Positions 33,627 to 42,952 are shown, numbered from the stretch's first letter. The stretch: DNA of 64,000 nucleotides from Rhizobium redzepovicii (GCF_019793435.1 NZ_JAILYH010000025.1:19978-83977), one strand, 5' to 3'. A program made the numbers and translations. Notes: generated from the sequence alone by a model not told the origin.

Positions 33627-34138
33627 ATGTCCGGGACGAAACCCGCGAAATTTTTGTCACTGGCCTTAAGAATGCCCACGCCATGGAAAACCAGGCGCTC
33701 TCGATCATGAAGCCACAGCTCTCGCGGATCGAGAACTATCCGAAGATTGGGGCCAAGCTCGACCAGCATATTCGCGAAACCGAGGGGCAGATCGTCCGCC
33801 TCGAAGAGGTGCTCGATGGTCTGAACGAAGGCCACTCTTCGCTTAAAGACATGGCTCTGTCGCTGATGGGGTCGATGGCCGCGATGAGCCATACCATGGC
33901 CGGCGACGAAATCCTGAAAAACTCGTTCGCCAACTTCGCCTTTGAGAATTTCGAAATGGCAGCTTACAAGTCGCTGCTGACCGTCGCCGAAGTAGGTGGC
34001 TACGGCGCAGCCAGCACTGCCCTGCAAGCAAACCTCGCCGAAGAGACGGCGATGGCACGGTGGCTGGATGAAAACATCGTCTCCGTGACGACCAAGTTTC
34101 TTTCTCTGAGCGAAGCTGGCGAGAAAGCCAAGGTCTAA
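33627..34138 (+). pseudogene. DUF892 ferritin-like protein, frameshifted near the start
   Basis: AAGGAG before ATG 33627 starts MSGTKPAKF, then the frame is wrong; the adjacent frame carries the whole DUF892 (YciF-type) protein: FVTGLKNAHAMENQALSIMK, HIRETEGQIVRLEEVLDGL, NSFANFAFENFEMAAYKSL. One missing C in the CCC near 33645 explains it. The total length (512 bases) fits a one-base deletion. Translation from ATG 33683 would lose the first metal-site helix. DUF892 proteins are four-helix di-iron ferritin relatives linked to stress. Confidence 0.7.
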
Positions 34139-34139
34139 G

Positions 34140-34164
34140 GGAACAACGATGGTCCCGCGTTGTT
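34140..34164 (+). promoter_or_regulatory. EcfG-type promoter, distal
   Basis: GGAAC (34140-34144), 17 bases, GTT (34162-34164), directly after the frameshifted DUF892 gene and 180 bases before the next DUF892 gene. Confidence 0.5.
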
Positions 34165-34281
34165 ACCCCTACCAGCGGATCGGTCCCGGCGCCTGGCATC
34201 GGTATTATCGCTGATCACCCTCTCATCTTGGCCGGAACGAGACGGCGCTCCGGCAACGGGGCGCCGGTGCATTTACGGACA

Positions 34282-34306
34282 GGAACCATCAAAACCTCGC
34301 GGCGTT
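34282..34306 (+). promoter_or_regulatory. EcfG-type promoter of the DUF892 gene, proximal
   Basis: GGAAC (34282-34286), 16 bases, CGTT (34303-34306): the full consensus, 37 bases before ATG 34344. Confidence 0.7.
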
Positions 34307-34343
34307 TACCCCCGCGCAAGCCCATGCCACAGGAGGATTAACC

Positions 34344-34853
34344 ATGGCGACCACCACCACCACCAAGACACTTGAAGACCTTTTCCTGGATACGCTCAAG
34401 GACATCTATTTCGCGGAAAAGCAGATCCTGAAGGCGCTGCCGAAAATGGCCCGCGCCGCCCAGGCTGAGGAAGGCAAGGCAGGATTCCTGCAGCACCGCG
34501 ACGAAACTCAGGCGCAGATCGAACGGCTCGACCAGGTATTTGAGCTTTTAGGCAAGCCGGCACGCGGCAAGACCTGTGAAGCAATCCAGGGCATCATCGC
34601 CGAGGGTGAAGAGATCATGGAAGAGTTCAAGGGGTCGTTGGCACTTGATGCCGGTCTCATCTCTTCGGCTCAGGCCGTCGAACACTACGAGATCGCCCGG
34701 TACGGCACTCTCATCGCTTGGGCAAATCAGCTCGGCCTCAAGGATGCCGTTCCGCTGCTTCAGGCAAACCTCGCCGAAGAAGTAGCGACCGACAAGAAGT
34801 TGACCCAGCTTGCACAGGCGTCCGCAAACGCCAAGGGAAAGAGGGCGGCCTAA
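34344..34853 (+). CDS. DUF892 (YciF-type) ferritin-like protein
   Basis: 169 residues, soluble, four-helix bundle of the DUF892 family: LEDLFLDTLKDIYFAEKQIL, FLQHRDETQAQIERLDQVF, AVEHYEIARYGTLIAWANQL, LQANLAEEVATDKKL. The glutamates and histidines of the di-metal site are present. Probable role in oxidative or osmotic stress, not shown biochemically. AGGAGG precedes ATG 34344. Two EcfG-type promoters upstream. The tail (SANAKGKRAA) is disordered. Confidence 0.9.
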   Translation: MATTTTTKTLEDLFLDTLKDIYFAEKQILKALPKMARAAQAEEGKAGFLQHRDETQAQIERLDQVFELLGKPARGKTCEAIQGIIAEGEEIMEEFKGSLALDAGLISSAQAVEHYEIARYGTLIAWANQLGLKDAVPLLQANLAEEVATDKKLTQLAQASANAKGKRAA

Positions 34854-34873
34854 CCGTCTATACGATCATGCAG

Positions 34874-34901
34874 AAAAGGCCGTCATCGTTGGCGGCCTTT
34901 T
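34874..34901. terminator. Bidirectional terminator
   Basis: AAAAGGCCG, ten-base loop, CGGCCTTTT: a perfect nine-base stem with T-runs on both strands between the convergent DUF892 and SDR genes. Confidence 0.8.
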
Positions 34902-34921
34902 CCTATAGTCTGCCGACGTGA

Positions 34922-35788
34922 TCAGATCATGATTTCCCCGCCGGTCACCGGGATTATGGCTCCGGTCATGTAACTGCCGAGATCCGAAGCGAGAAGCACG
35001 TAGGCGCCGGCAAGCTCCGCAGGCTGTCCGGCCCGCCCGATCAGGGTATTTCCTCCAAACTTCGCAGCTTTTTCGGCCGGCATCGTCGAAGGGATGAGCG
35101 GCGTCCAGATGGGGCCGGGCGCGACCGCATTGACGCGAATGCCTCGCTCTCCGAGCATCTCGGCAAGGCCGGCCGTGAAGTTGGAAATAGCGCCTTTTGT
35201 CGACGCATATGCTAGCAGCTGGGGGGACGGCTGGCGCGACTGGATGGACGTGGTGTTGATGATGGCGCTGCCGCGCGCCATGTGTGGGATCGCCGCCTTC
35301 GCCAGAAAGAACGGTGCATAGATGTTCGTGCGAAAGGTCTCGTCCCACTCTTCGGCATCGATATCGGCGATGTCGGCATATGTGCGCTGAAAGGCGGCAT
35401 TGTTCACCAAAATGTCGATGCCGCCCAAATCATCGACGGTCCGCTGCACGAGCAGCTTGCAGTGATCCTCCGACTTGATGTCGCCGGGGATGACGATAGC
35501 TTTGCGGCCTGCCTGCTTTACCCACTTTGCGGTGTCGTTGGCGTCCTCGTCCTCGCTTAAATACGAGATGACTATATCGGCGCCCTCTCGAGCAAAGGCG
35601 ATCGCCACAGCTTTGCCAATGCCCGAATCCGCACCCGTGATAAGAGCAGTTTTGCCTTCAAGCTTTCCGTTTCCCCTGTAGGATTTCTCACCATGGTCGG
35701 GCACAGGCTGCATGGCAGCTGTCTGGCCCGGCGGCTCCTGTTGTTGCGCAGGATAGGGCGGCGTGGGGCGGCGCGTGTCGTCGGTCAT
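34922..35788 (-). CDS. Short-chain dehydrogenase/reductase (YghA-like)
   Basis: 288 residues. A proline-rich hydrophilic start, then a Rossmann fold with TGADSGIG (51-58), the NNAAF motif, catalytic YASTK and the PGPIWTPLIPS loop; it matches the stress-associated SDR group with a long N-terminus (YghA, GspA39-like). NAD(P)-dependent oxidoreductase of unknown substrate. AAGGAG lies eight bases before ATG 35788; ATG 35794 is too close to it. An EcfG-type site with 18-base spacer lies upstream, divergent from the promoter of the FdhF operon. Confidence 0.9.
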   Translation of the reverse strand: MTDDTRRPTPPYPAQQQEPPGQTAAMQPVPDHGEKSYRGNGKLEGKTALITGADSGIGKAVAIAFAREGADIVISYLSEDEDANDTAKWVKQAGRKAIVIPGDIKSEDHCKLLVQRTVDDLGGIDILVNNAAFQRTYADIADIDAEEWDETFRTNIYAPFFLAKAAIPHMARGSAIINTTSIQSRQPSPQLLAYASTKGAISNFTAGLAEMLGERGIRVNAVAPGPIWTPLIPSTMPAEKAAKFGGNTLIGRAGQPAELAGAYVLLASDLGSYMTGAIIPVTGGEIMI

Positions 35789-35819
35789 CGTCATGTCTCC
35801 TTGATGGTCGTCAATGGCA

Positions 35820-35845
35820 AACATCCCGAACCGGTAAACGGTTCC
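35820..35845 (-). promoter_or_regulatory. EcfG-type promoter with longer spacer
   Basis: Minus strand GGAAC (35845-35841), 18 bases, GTT (35822-35820), 32 bases before the SDR start. Confidence 0.45.
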
Positions 35846-35917
35846 TGAAGTAAAATTCTTTCCCAGCAGTCGAGTAGTCCCGCATTTAAAGAGACGGCCG
35901 ACTTTTCGGAATTGCTT

Positions 35918-35942
35918 GGAACAAAAGCCGACGTCTTAGGTT
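35918..35942 (+). promoter_or_regulatory. EcfG-type promoter of the FdhF-caa3 operon
   Basis: GGAAC (35918-35922), 17 bases, GTT (35940-35942), 22 bases before ATG 35965. Confidence 0.65.
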
Positions 35943-35964
35943 TGAGGACGCAAAGGGCAAAGAA

Positions 35965-38364
35965 ATGTCTGCAGATCCAAAATCTCCGCCGAAAATAAAA
36001 CGCTATCGGGGACCGGCAGGGGGCTGGGGCTCGGCCAAATCGGTTGCCGCAATCCTGTTGCGCGAACACAAAACCCTTTCTGGCGCGGGACTTCTCTCAA
36101 AGCAAAACAAGCCCCAAGGCTACATGTGCGTGAGCTGCGCATGGGCCAAGCCCGCCAAGACGCATCCGCTCGAATTCTGTGAGAACGGCGCGAAGGCAAC
36201 AGCGTGGGAAGTTACAAAAAGGAGAGCCGACAGAGCCTTCTTTGCCAAACATACCTTGAAGGAACTGGAGCAGTGGCGCGATCATGACCTGGAAGAGCAG
36301 GGCCGTTTGACGCATCCGATGCGATGGGATCCGGCCACAGACAGGTATGTCCCGGTTTCATGGCAGGCTGCGTTTGATGAGATAGGCAGAGAGCTTCGGT
36401 CGCTAAAGCCGCGGGAAGTCGATTTCTACACCTCCGGGCGAGCTTCGTTAGAGACCAGCTATATGTATCAGCTGTTCGCCCGCATCTATGGCAGCAATAA
36501 TCTGCCGGATAGTTCAAATATGTGTCATGAGAGCTCCTCAGTGGCGCTGCCGGAAAGCATCGGAGCGTCTGTCGGAACGGCGATACTCTCGGATTTCGAG
36601 AACACCGACTGCATTTTCTATATCGGCCAGAACGTTGCGACCTCTTCTCCGCGCCTCCTACACGACCTGCAAGATGCGGTTGATCGGGGCGTTAAGATCG
36701 TCACTTTCAACCTGCTTCGGGAGCGGGGGCTTGAACGCTTCGTCAATCCTCAATCGCCGTCTCAAATGCTCACCGCATCGGAAACCCTGATCTCATCGGA
36801 GTATTATCAGGTGCGCAACGGTGGAGACATCGCCGCTCTGTTCGGAATTTGCAAGGCACTGATCGAGTCGGATGACGCTTTAAAGTCGGCTGGCCATTCA
36901 AAGGTTGCCGGAAACGACGGCCGTCCGGCGGATCCTTCGAACGCGGCAATGGTTGCGTTTGCGGCATCCATGGCGTCGGCGGATAAGAAGCATGTCCTGG
37001 ATCACGACTTCATCAAAGAACATACGTTCGGCTTTGAAACCTTTGCCGCAGCGGCGCGCCAGCATGAATGGTCCGAGCTCGAACGGATTTCGGGCTTGAC
37101 GCGCGGAGAGATGGTTCAGGCGGCGGAGATCTATGCCAGTTCGAATGCCGTTCTCATGGTTTACGGGATGGGCCTGACACAACATTTGATGGGCGTTCAG
37201 AGCGTGCATATGGTCGCAAACCTTGCTTTGCTTCGAGGCAATATCGGGAAGCCCGGCGCAAACATTTGCGCCGTGAGAGGACATTCGAACGTTCAGGGGC
37301 AGCGAACAGTTGGTATTACGGAAAAGCCGGGCCTGGTCCCGCTGGACAAGTTATCCGAGCTATACGCCTTCGAGCCGCCGCGCTGGACGGGGCATTCGAC
37401 GGTTGATACGTGCAAGGCGATCATGAACGGAGAGACCCGTGCGTTTGTTAGCCTGGGCGGGAATTTTCTCAAAGCCGTTCCAGAAACCGCCGCGATGGAG
37501 GCTGCATGGCGAAAGATGCGCGTGACCGTCCAAATCGCCACCAAGCTTAATCGCAGCCACGTTATCCATGGCGAGATCGCATATCTCCTGCCGTGCCTCG
37601 GCCGGATCGAAATCGATCGACAGGCGACCGGCCCTCAGGCTGTTTCGATGGAAAGTTCGATCGCCCATTTCCACGGGTCCATCGGAAAGACCAAGCCGGC
37701 CAGTGGCGAGCTGCTCTCGGAAGCTGCGATCGTGGCAGGAATTGCCAAGGCGACAATAGGTGTCTCCAAGGTGCCTTGGGACGAATGGGTGGGCGATTAT
37801 TCCAAGGTCCGCGACGCGATCGAGCAAACCTATCCCGAGACCTTCAAGGACTTCAACAAACGGCTGTTTCAGCCTGGAGGTTTTCCCCGGCCGTTGCCAG
37901 CACGCGAGCGGAAATGGGTCACCTCGAACGGCAAGGCCAATTTCATCACCCCCGAAAGGCTCTTCCCGGACATGCCCACTGCGGCCAGATCCGATGTCCT
38001 TCATCTCGCCACTCTGCGTTCGAACGACCAGTTCAATACGACGATCTACGGATATGGAGATCGCTTTCGCGGCGTCGAGGGCACGAGAAAGGTGGTATTC
38101 ATGAACGCCGGCGATATCGACGCTCTTGGTCTTGAAAACGGCATCTCGGTCGATCTTACCACCGCTCTCGATGAACAGACAGTCCGAAAAGTTACGGCGC
38201 TGCGGGTCGTGGAATATGACATTCCCAAGGGCTCCTGTGCGGCGTACTATCCGGAAACGAACCCGCTATTTCCGCTCGACCACCATGATGTCAAGTCGAA
38301 GACGCCCTCATATAAACTTTTGCCGGTTGTGGTGACGCGATCGGCCGAAATACCTTGCGACTGA
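35965..38364 (+). CDS. FdhF/YdeP-family molybdopterin oxidoreductase
   Basis: 799-residue soluble enzyme of the molybdopterin oxidoreductase superfamily, closest in wording to YdeP-type proteins annotated as formate dehydrogenase-like. Cysteines C55, C58 and C72 (YMCVSCAWAKP, EFCENGAK) replace the full four-cysteine cluster motif, as is usual in this subfamily; C187 in NMCHESSS is the probable molybdenum ligand. Cofactor-binding blocks YGMGLTQH, RGNIGKPGANICAVRGHSNV and the C-terminal domain (VTSNGKANFITP) are present. No Tat signal is visible, so it is probably cytoplasmic. It heads an operon with cytochromes c and a terminal oxidase. The reaction is unproven; YdeP in E. coli is linked to acid resistance. 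Confidence 0.85.
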   Translation: MSADPKSPPKIKRYRGPAGGWGSAKSVAAILLREHKTLSGAGLLSKQNKPQGYMCVSCAWAKPAKTHPLEFCENGAKATAWEVTKRRADRAFFAKHTLKELEQWRDHDLEEQGRLTHPMRWDPATDRYVPVSWQAAFDEIGRELRSLKPREVDFYTSGRASLETSYMYQLFARIYGSNNLPDSSNMCHESSSVALPESIGASVGTAILSDFENTDCIFYIGQNVATSSPRLLHDLQDAVDRGVKIVTFNLLRERGLERFVNPQSPSQMLTASETLISSEYYQVRNGGDIAALFGICKALIESDDALKSAGHSKVAGNDGRPADPSNAAMVAFAASMASADKKHVLDHDFIKEHTFGFETFAAAARQHEWSELERISGLTRGEMVQAAEIYASSNAVLMVYGMGLTQHLMGVQSVHMVANLALLRGNIGKPGANICAVRGHSNVQGQRTVGITEKPGLVPLDKLSELYAFEPPRWTGHSTVDTCKAIMNGETRAFVSLGGNFLKAVPETAAMEAAWRKMRVTVQIATKLNRSHVIHGEIAYLLPCLGRIEIDRQATGPQAVSMESSIAHFHGSIGKTKPASGELLSEAAIVAGIAKATIGVSKVPWDEWVGDYSKVRDAIEQTYPETFKDFNKRLFQPGGFPRPLPARERKWVTSNGKANFITPERLFPDMPTAARSDVLHLATLRSNDQFNTTIYGYGDRFRGVEGTRKVVFMNAGDIDALGLENGISVDLTTALDEQTVRKVTALRVVEYDIPKGSCAAYYPETNPLFPLDHHDVKSKTPSYKLLPVVVTRSAEIPCD

Positions 38365-38384
38365 CTTGCAGATGGGATTGACAA

Positions 38385-39146
38385 ATGTTGTTCGGTGGTT
38401 CCGCAGGAACGTCGGATCGCTTTAAGAAACTGGCTGGGTGGTCAGCTTGCCTGGCGTTGATCGCTCTGTTCGTATGGAGGGCAAGTTCATTATTCGCCAG
38501 CCGGTCGGCCCCGGCCTCGGGTTTTACGTCGCTTGCTCCAAATGACGCAAGTAACGCAGCCAAAAAAACAAGGCTGGTGCTCTGGGCATTTCTGATGGTG
38601 GGAGGGCTCACGGTGTCGGCACTGCTTGGCTGGATAGACCACCCGCGAGAATTCAGACTTGATCCCGCAATCACGGCCGAATTGGAGCAGTTCAGACTGA
38701 TGCCGAACGGGATCAGCGGGGCGCCGCCGGAGATCGACTTCGCACTTGGTCAACCTTATGAAAATGACTCTTACAATCTGAGCCAAGGCAAACGACTCTA
38801 CACCTGGTTTGGCTGCCCATCCTGTCATGGCGACGGGCGAGGGGCGGCAGGACCGTCCTTTCTCGATGGATGGTGGCTCTATGGACCCGAGATGGTTTCA
38901 ATCGTTGCTTCCATTCGGGATGGAAGACCGCACGGCATGCCGCCATTTCGAAACCGCATGACGATAGAGCAGATCTGGCAGCTCGCGGGCTACGTCCAAA
39001 CGATCGGCGCCTACAGTGCCAAAGTGGCAGCGCCCGGCCGCAACGATACGAAACACACGCGCCCTTCTGAAAACCGCGCGCCGGCGGCGATCATTTTCGA
39101 AGAGGGACCGGTTGGTGTTCATGCTGAGCAGGGACCGGAACCTTGA
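38385..39146 (+). CDS. Membrane-anchored cytochrome c
   Basis: 253 residues. Two membrane helices (about 17-36 and 65-83) and a C-terminal mono-haem domain with CPSCH (CxxCH) and a probable axial methionine in HGMPPFRNRM. The haem domain would face the periplasm and could carry electrons to the CuA subunit that follows. The gene starts 20 bases after the FdhF-like gene and overlaps the next by four bases. The hydrophobic N-terminal part has no known domain. Confidence 0.8.
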   Translation: MLFGGSAGTSDRFKKLAGWSACLALIALFVWRASSLFASRSAPASGFTSLAPNDASNAAKKTRLVLWAFLMVGGLTVSALLGWIDHPREFRLDPAITAELEQFRLMPNGISGAPPEIDFALGQPYENDSYNLSQGKRLYTWFGCPSCHGDGRGAAGPSFLDGWWLYGPEMVSIVASIRDGRPHGMPPFRNRMTIEQIWQLAGYVQTIGAYSAKVAAPGRNDTKHTRPSENRAPAAIIFEEGPVGVHAEQGPEP

Positions 39147-40135
39147 TAGCTAGACTTGTTTTGTTGATGTTTGTTGTCGCCGGCCTCACCGCGTGCGCCG
39201 GGTCGCAATCCGCACTCGATGTGCACGGCGCATCCGCAATCCACCTGAAACACTTGATGCTGTCCGTGATATTTGTTTGCGCACTCGTATGGATCGCCGT
39301 GATGTTGGTGCTTGCATATGCGCTATTTCGCAAACGCCGCGATCCGGCCGGTGTCGAAGCAGGTGGCGAAAATAGAGCGACACTCATCGTTTCCGCCGCC
39401 GTTGGGGCAACGGCTCTGATCATTACGGGGCTCACTGTCGCAAGCTTTTTCACCACCCGTTTGATCGACGCCGACGGTGAGGTCGCAATGACGATCGCCG
39501 TCAAGGGTGAACAGTGGTGGTGGCGCGTCACTTATATGCAGGATGGCGCCCCCGACTTCGAGACGGCAAACGAGATCCATATTCCGGTTGGAAGAACGGT
39601 TCTGCTGCAGCTCGAAAGCGCCGATGTCATCCACTCGTTCTGGATACCAAGTCTCGCCGGAAAGCAGGATCTCGTGCCGGGAAGGACGAACATGCTTGCC
39701 ATTCGCGCCGAGACGGCGGGCGTCTACCGCGGGCAGTGCGCCGAGTTCTGCGGCCTCCAGCACAGCCACATGGCGGTTCAGGTGGTTGCCGATGATCCGG
39801 GTTCCTTTGAGCGATGGCTTGCCGACCAACGGGCTAAAAGTCTCGAACCTGCCGAGCCGGAGGCGGCGGTGGGACAAGCCGTGTTTCTCGAAAAACCCTG
39901 TGCCGCCTGTCATAGAGTGCGTGGAACACCCTCCGCTGGAACCACCGGGCCGGACCTCACTCATGTGGGGAGCCGGGTCACAATCGCGGCCGGTGTGCTG
40001 GAGCGGACCAGGGGCTCCCTCGCAGCCTGGATCGCTGACCCCCAGACGCTCAAACCAGGCAACAACATGCCGATGGTACCGCTCACCAGCGACGAGCTGC
40101 GCTCTGTCTCCGCATACATGGAAAGCTTGAAATGA
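39143..40135 (+). CDS. Cytochrome c oxidase subunit II with fused cytochrome c (caa3 type)
   Basis: 330 residues. Lipoprotein-type signal (MFVVAGLTAC lipobox), two membrane helices (about 38-60 and 82-104), CuA domain with H164, C199, E201, C203, H207 and M210 (CAEFCGLQHSHM), then a mono-haem cytochrome c domain (CAACH, 253-257; methionine in NNMPMVPL). I keep the TTG start at 39143 because starting at the ATG at 39167 would leave too short a signal peptide. It overlaps both neighbours by four bases. Complete by all visible criteria. Confidence 0.9.
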   Translation: MIARLVLLMFVVAGLTACAGSQSALDVHGASAIHLKHLMLSVIFVCALVWIAVMLVLAYALFRKRRDPAGVEAGGENRATLIVSAAVGATALIITGLTVASFFTTRLIDADGEVAMTIAVKGEQWWWRVTYMQDGAPDFETANEIHIPVGRTVLLQLESADVIHSFWIPSLAGKQDLVPGRTNMLAIRAETAGVYRGQCAEFCGLQHSHMAVQVVADDPGSFERWLADQRAKSLEPAEPEAAVGQAVFLEKPCAACHRVRGTPSAGTTGPDLTHVGSRVTIAAGVLERTRGSLAAWIADPQTLKPGNNMPMVPLTSDELRSVSAYMESLK

Positions 40136-42048
40136 TGGTGGACGATGATGGTCCCAGCAGAGATCTTCGCGATAGCGCGCTCGACAGCGTCGACCTCGAC
40201 CTGCATCTGGCGTCGACATGGCGGACAGACGGCGGACTGTGGGCTGCATTATCGACGGTCGACCATAAGATCGTCGGCCGCCGCTACATTATCACCGCTT
40301 TCGTCTTCCTGTTCCTGGGCGGTATCCTCTCCCTGCTCATGCGGCTTCAATTGTCGCAGCCCGAGGCCCGCTTCATCGGACCAGACCGCTACAATCAGAT
40401 CTTCACCATGCACGGCACGAACATGATGTTCCTGTTTGCCGTTCCCGTCATGGAAGCAATGGCCGTCTATCTCGTGCCGTTGATGGTCGGCACCCGTAAT
40501 ATCGCGTTCCCCCGCCTCAATGCATTTTCCTACTGGATGTTTCTTGCCGGCGGAATCTTGCTGTGGGTGGCCTTTGCGATCGACACCGGTCCCGATGTTG
40601 GCTGGTTCGCATATGTGCCGCTTGCCGGGCCGCAATATGGCACCGGCAAGCGGGCCGATATCTGGGCGCAGATGATCACCTTCACCGAGATATCGGCGCT
40701 TTGCGTCGCTGTGGAACTGGTGGTGACGATCTTCAAGCAGCGCGCGCCGGGCATGTCGCTGGACCGCATTCCGCTGTTTGTATGGTCGATGCTGGTGACG
40801 TCGTTCCTCGTCATTTTGGCCATGCCGGCCATCATGATAGCCAGCACCTCGCTCATCCTCGACCGCCTCGTTGGAACCCACTTCTTCAATCCGGCCGAGG
40901 GCGGTGATGTCTTGTTGTGGCAGCACCTCTTCTGGTTTTTCGGCCATCCGGAGGTCTACATCATCTTCCTTCCTGCGGTAGGGATGGTGTCGACTATCGT
41001 GGCGACATTCACCGGACGGCCCGTGTTCGGTTATCTTGCCATGGTGATGGCCTTGATTTCGACGGGCGTTCTGGCTTTCGGTCTATGGGTGCATCACATG
41101 TTCGTTGCTGGCTTGCCCCGGCTGGGGGAGAGCTTCTTCACAGCTTCCAGCATGGTCATTGCCGTCCCCGCCGGTCTGCAGATATTCTGCTGGCTGGCGA
41201 CACTTTGGATGGGACGGCCCGTATTCAAGACGCCCCTCTTGTTCGTTATCGGATTCGTCGTAACATTCGTCGTCGGTGGACTGACCGGGGTGATGGTCGC
41301 CTCCGTGCCCTTCGATACGCAGGTTCACGACACCTACTTTGTCGTCGCGCATTTTCACTATGTGTTGGTCGGCGGCGCCGTTTTCCCGTTGCTGGGCGCA
41401 ATTTACTATTGGTTCCCCAAATTTACCGGTCGGATGATGAGCGAGACGCTCGGGCGTTGGGTATTCGCGCTGATCTTTGCGGGTTTCCATCTCAGCTTCT
41501 TTCCAATGCACATTCTCGGCCTGGCCGGAATGCCGCGCCGGGTCTACACCTACCAGCCCGAACTGCCCTGGGCTGGTCTGAATATGATGGTCAGTTTAAG
41601 TGCGCTCGTTCTGGCGTCTGGCTTTCTATTGTTTGTCATCGATGTGTTTCGAAGCGCGAGAAACGGTGCCTTTGCCGGCCCCAATCCGTGGGGGGCGGCA
41701 ACGCTTGAATGGGCGACGGCGTCGCCGCCGCCCTGCTATAATTTTCGTCGCATCCCGCTTGTTCGCTCGGGGGAACCGCTGTGGATCGACGACGAACTCA
41801 CGGTGGCTGCAGGCCTTCGCGTCGATCGTCGCGAGCTGCTCGTGACCTCGGTCATCGCAGCGATACCCGAAGCGCGGGAATCATCGCCGCCTCGATCAAT
41901 TTGGCCGCTATGGGCGGCAGTGGCGACGTCTCTTGTTTTGATCTGGTCGATCTTCACACCTTGGGCGGTCGTCTGGGGGTCGATCCCGGTCGCCATTGCC
42001 TTGACCGCGTGGTTCTGGCCAAACGGAGCCCCGGAGGAAGAGACATGA
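40132..42048 (+). CDS. Cytochrome c oxidase subunit I with C-terminal extension, atypical proton-channel residues
   Basis: 638 residues, haem-copper oxidase with twelve helices plus a C-terminal extension with two more. Haem and copper ligands are present: H94, H272, H321, H322, H407, H409; the cross-linked tyrosine (HPEVY, Y276) and the E of that motif (E274) too. However, compared with the Paracoccus enzyme as I remember it, the D-channel entrance aspartate (GAPDMAFPR) is asparagine here (GTRNIAFPR, N123) and the K-channel lysine (TGIKIFSW) is glutamine (AGLQIFCW, Q350). It should reduce oxygen, but proton pumping may differ. It overlaps subunits II and III by four bases each. Confidence 0.9.
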   Translation: MMVDDDGPSRDLRDSALDSVDLDLHLASTWRTDGGLWAALSTVDHKIVGRRYIITAFVFLFLGGILSLLMRLQLSQPEARFIGPDRYNQIFTMHGTNMMFLFAVPVMEAMAVYLVPLMVGTRNIAFPRLNAFSYWMFLAGGILLWVAFAIDTGPDVGWFAYVPLAGPQYGTGKRADIWAQMITFTEISALCVAVELVVTIFKQRAPGMSLDRIPLFVWSMLVTSFLVILAMPAIMIASTSLILDRLVGTHFFNPAEGGDVLLWQHLFWFFGHPEVYIIFLPAVGMVSTIVATFTGRPVFGYLAMVMALISTGVLAFGLWVHHMFVAGLPRLGESFFTASSMVIAVPAGLQIFCWLATLWMGRPVFKTPLLFVIGFVVTFVVGGLTGVMVASVPFDTQVHDTYFVVAHFHYVLVGGAVFPLLGAIYYWFPKFTGRMMSETLGRWVFALIFAGFHLSFFPMHILGLAGMPRRVYTYQPELPWAGLNMMVSLSALVLASGFLLFVIDVFRSARNGAFAGPNPWGAATLEWATASPPPCYNFRRIPLVRSGEPLWIDDELTVAAGLRVDRRELLVTSVIAAIPEARESSPPRSIWPLWAAVATSLVLIWSIFTPWAVVWGSIPVAIALTAWFWPNGAPEEET

Positions 42049-42647
42049 AAGAACGCGTCATTCTCGATCTTTCTGAAGTCACATCGCATGGAAGCGGCAC
42101 TGCGAGCCCTACTTGGTGGGGAACTCTTGCCTTTATGTTGATCGAAGGCACGGGTTTTGCGCTGGCAATTGTCATCTATCTTTATCTGATGAGCTTGGCG
42201 CCCGAATGGCCGATAAACAGTGACGTGCCGGCGCTGACGGCAGGCACTATTATGACCATATTGCTTGTCGCCAGCCTTGCTCCAAACGTGCTGGTGTCGC
42301 GCTGGGCAAAAAAGCAAGACTTGCCAAAGGTTCGCTTCGGCCTGGTGGTGATGGCGCTGCTTGGGGTGACTGCGCTGATCATTCGCGTTTTCGAATTTCC
42401 GGCAATGCATATAAGTTGGGATCGAAACGCCTATGGCTCCATCCTCTGGCTGATGTTGGGGTTGCACACGACCCACATTCTGACGGACCTGATCGAAACG
42501 CTTGTGCTCACCTGTCTCATGTTCACACGCCATGCCGACAACGGACGCCGATACGGGGATATTGCGGATAATGCGATGTACTGGAACTTCGTCGTTGCGG
42601 CGTGGTTGCCAATCTACGCCTGCATTTATTGGGTTCCACGTCTATGA
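42045..42647 (+). CDS. Cytochrome c oxidase subunit III-like protein
   Basis: 200 residues, five to six membrane helices: TWWGTLAFMLIEGTGFALAI, TAGTIMTILLVASLAPNVLV, FGLVVMALLGVTALIIRVFE, LMLGLHTTHILTDLIETLVL and the last helix ending WVPRL. The LHTTHIL and FEFPAM motifs fit subunit III. ATG 42045 follows GGAGGAAGAG and overlaps the stop of subunit I (ATGA). Stabilises subunit I in known oxidases. Confidence 0.85.
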   Translation: MKERVILDLSEVTSHGSGTASPTWWGTLAFMLIEGTGFALAIVIYLYLMSLAPEWPINSDVPALTAGTIMTILLVASLAPNVLVSRWAKKQDLPKVRFGLVVMALLGVTALIIRVFEFPAMHISWDRNAYGSILWLMLGLHTTHILTDLIETLVLTCLMFTRHADNGRRYGDIADNAMYWNFVVAAWLPIYACIYWVPRL

Positions 42648-42952
42648 CAACGCTTCCAAATCGGTTCGCGGGTTTTTCCATCGCTCCCCTGGCTTGGGCC
42701 TTGACGACCCAGCTCGGACAAATCCTTCCCTACGCCGATTGCGCTGCCCGCACGAACTGGACGCTCCCCGTTTGCGGGGGAGGTGCCGCTCTCAGTGTCT
42801 GGGGCGTCATTATCGCCGTGGACGGTTGGCGAGGATGGAGCACCTCCCAGCGAAAATTCGGCCAGGCCTTTCTGTCCATTGCGGTAGTCTTCGTGTTTGC
42901 AATTTGTTTGCAGGGGGCCGCTTCCATGCTGCTCAGCCCATGCGCGCGCTGA
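42644..42952 (+). CDS. Small membrane protein of the oxidase operon
   Basis: 102 residues with three hydrophobic helices (IAPLAWALTTQLGQIL; PVCGGGAALSVWGVIIAVD; AFLSIAVVFVFAICLQGAAS) and no recognisable domain. It overlaps the preceding gene by four bases and the following by thirteen, so it is translated with them. It may be a minor oxidase subunit or assembly helper; that is inference from context alone. Confidence 0.7.
   Translation: MTTLPNRFAGFSIAPLAWALTTQLGQILPYADCAARTNWTLPVCGGGAALSVWGVIIAVDGWRGWSTSQRKFGQAFLSIAVVFVFAICLQGAASMLLSPCAR

Noticed and set aside
36898..37284. Minus-strand frames inside the FdhF-like gene
   Set aside because: Antisense to a strongly conserved enzyme; no homologue-like features.
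40249..40947. 232-codon minus-strand frame within the oxidase subunit I gene
   Set aside because: Lies opposite a certain gene; rich in histidine, glutamine and glycine with no domain; a by-product of codon bias.
41736..42533. 265-codon minus-strand frame over the end of subunit I and subunit III
   Set aside because: Antisense shadow of two genes with clear membrane-protein signatures on the plus strand.
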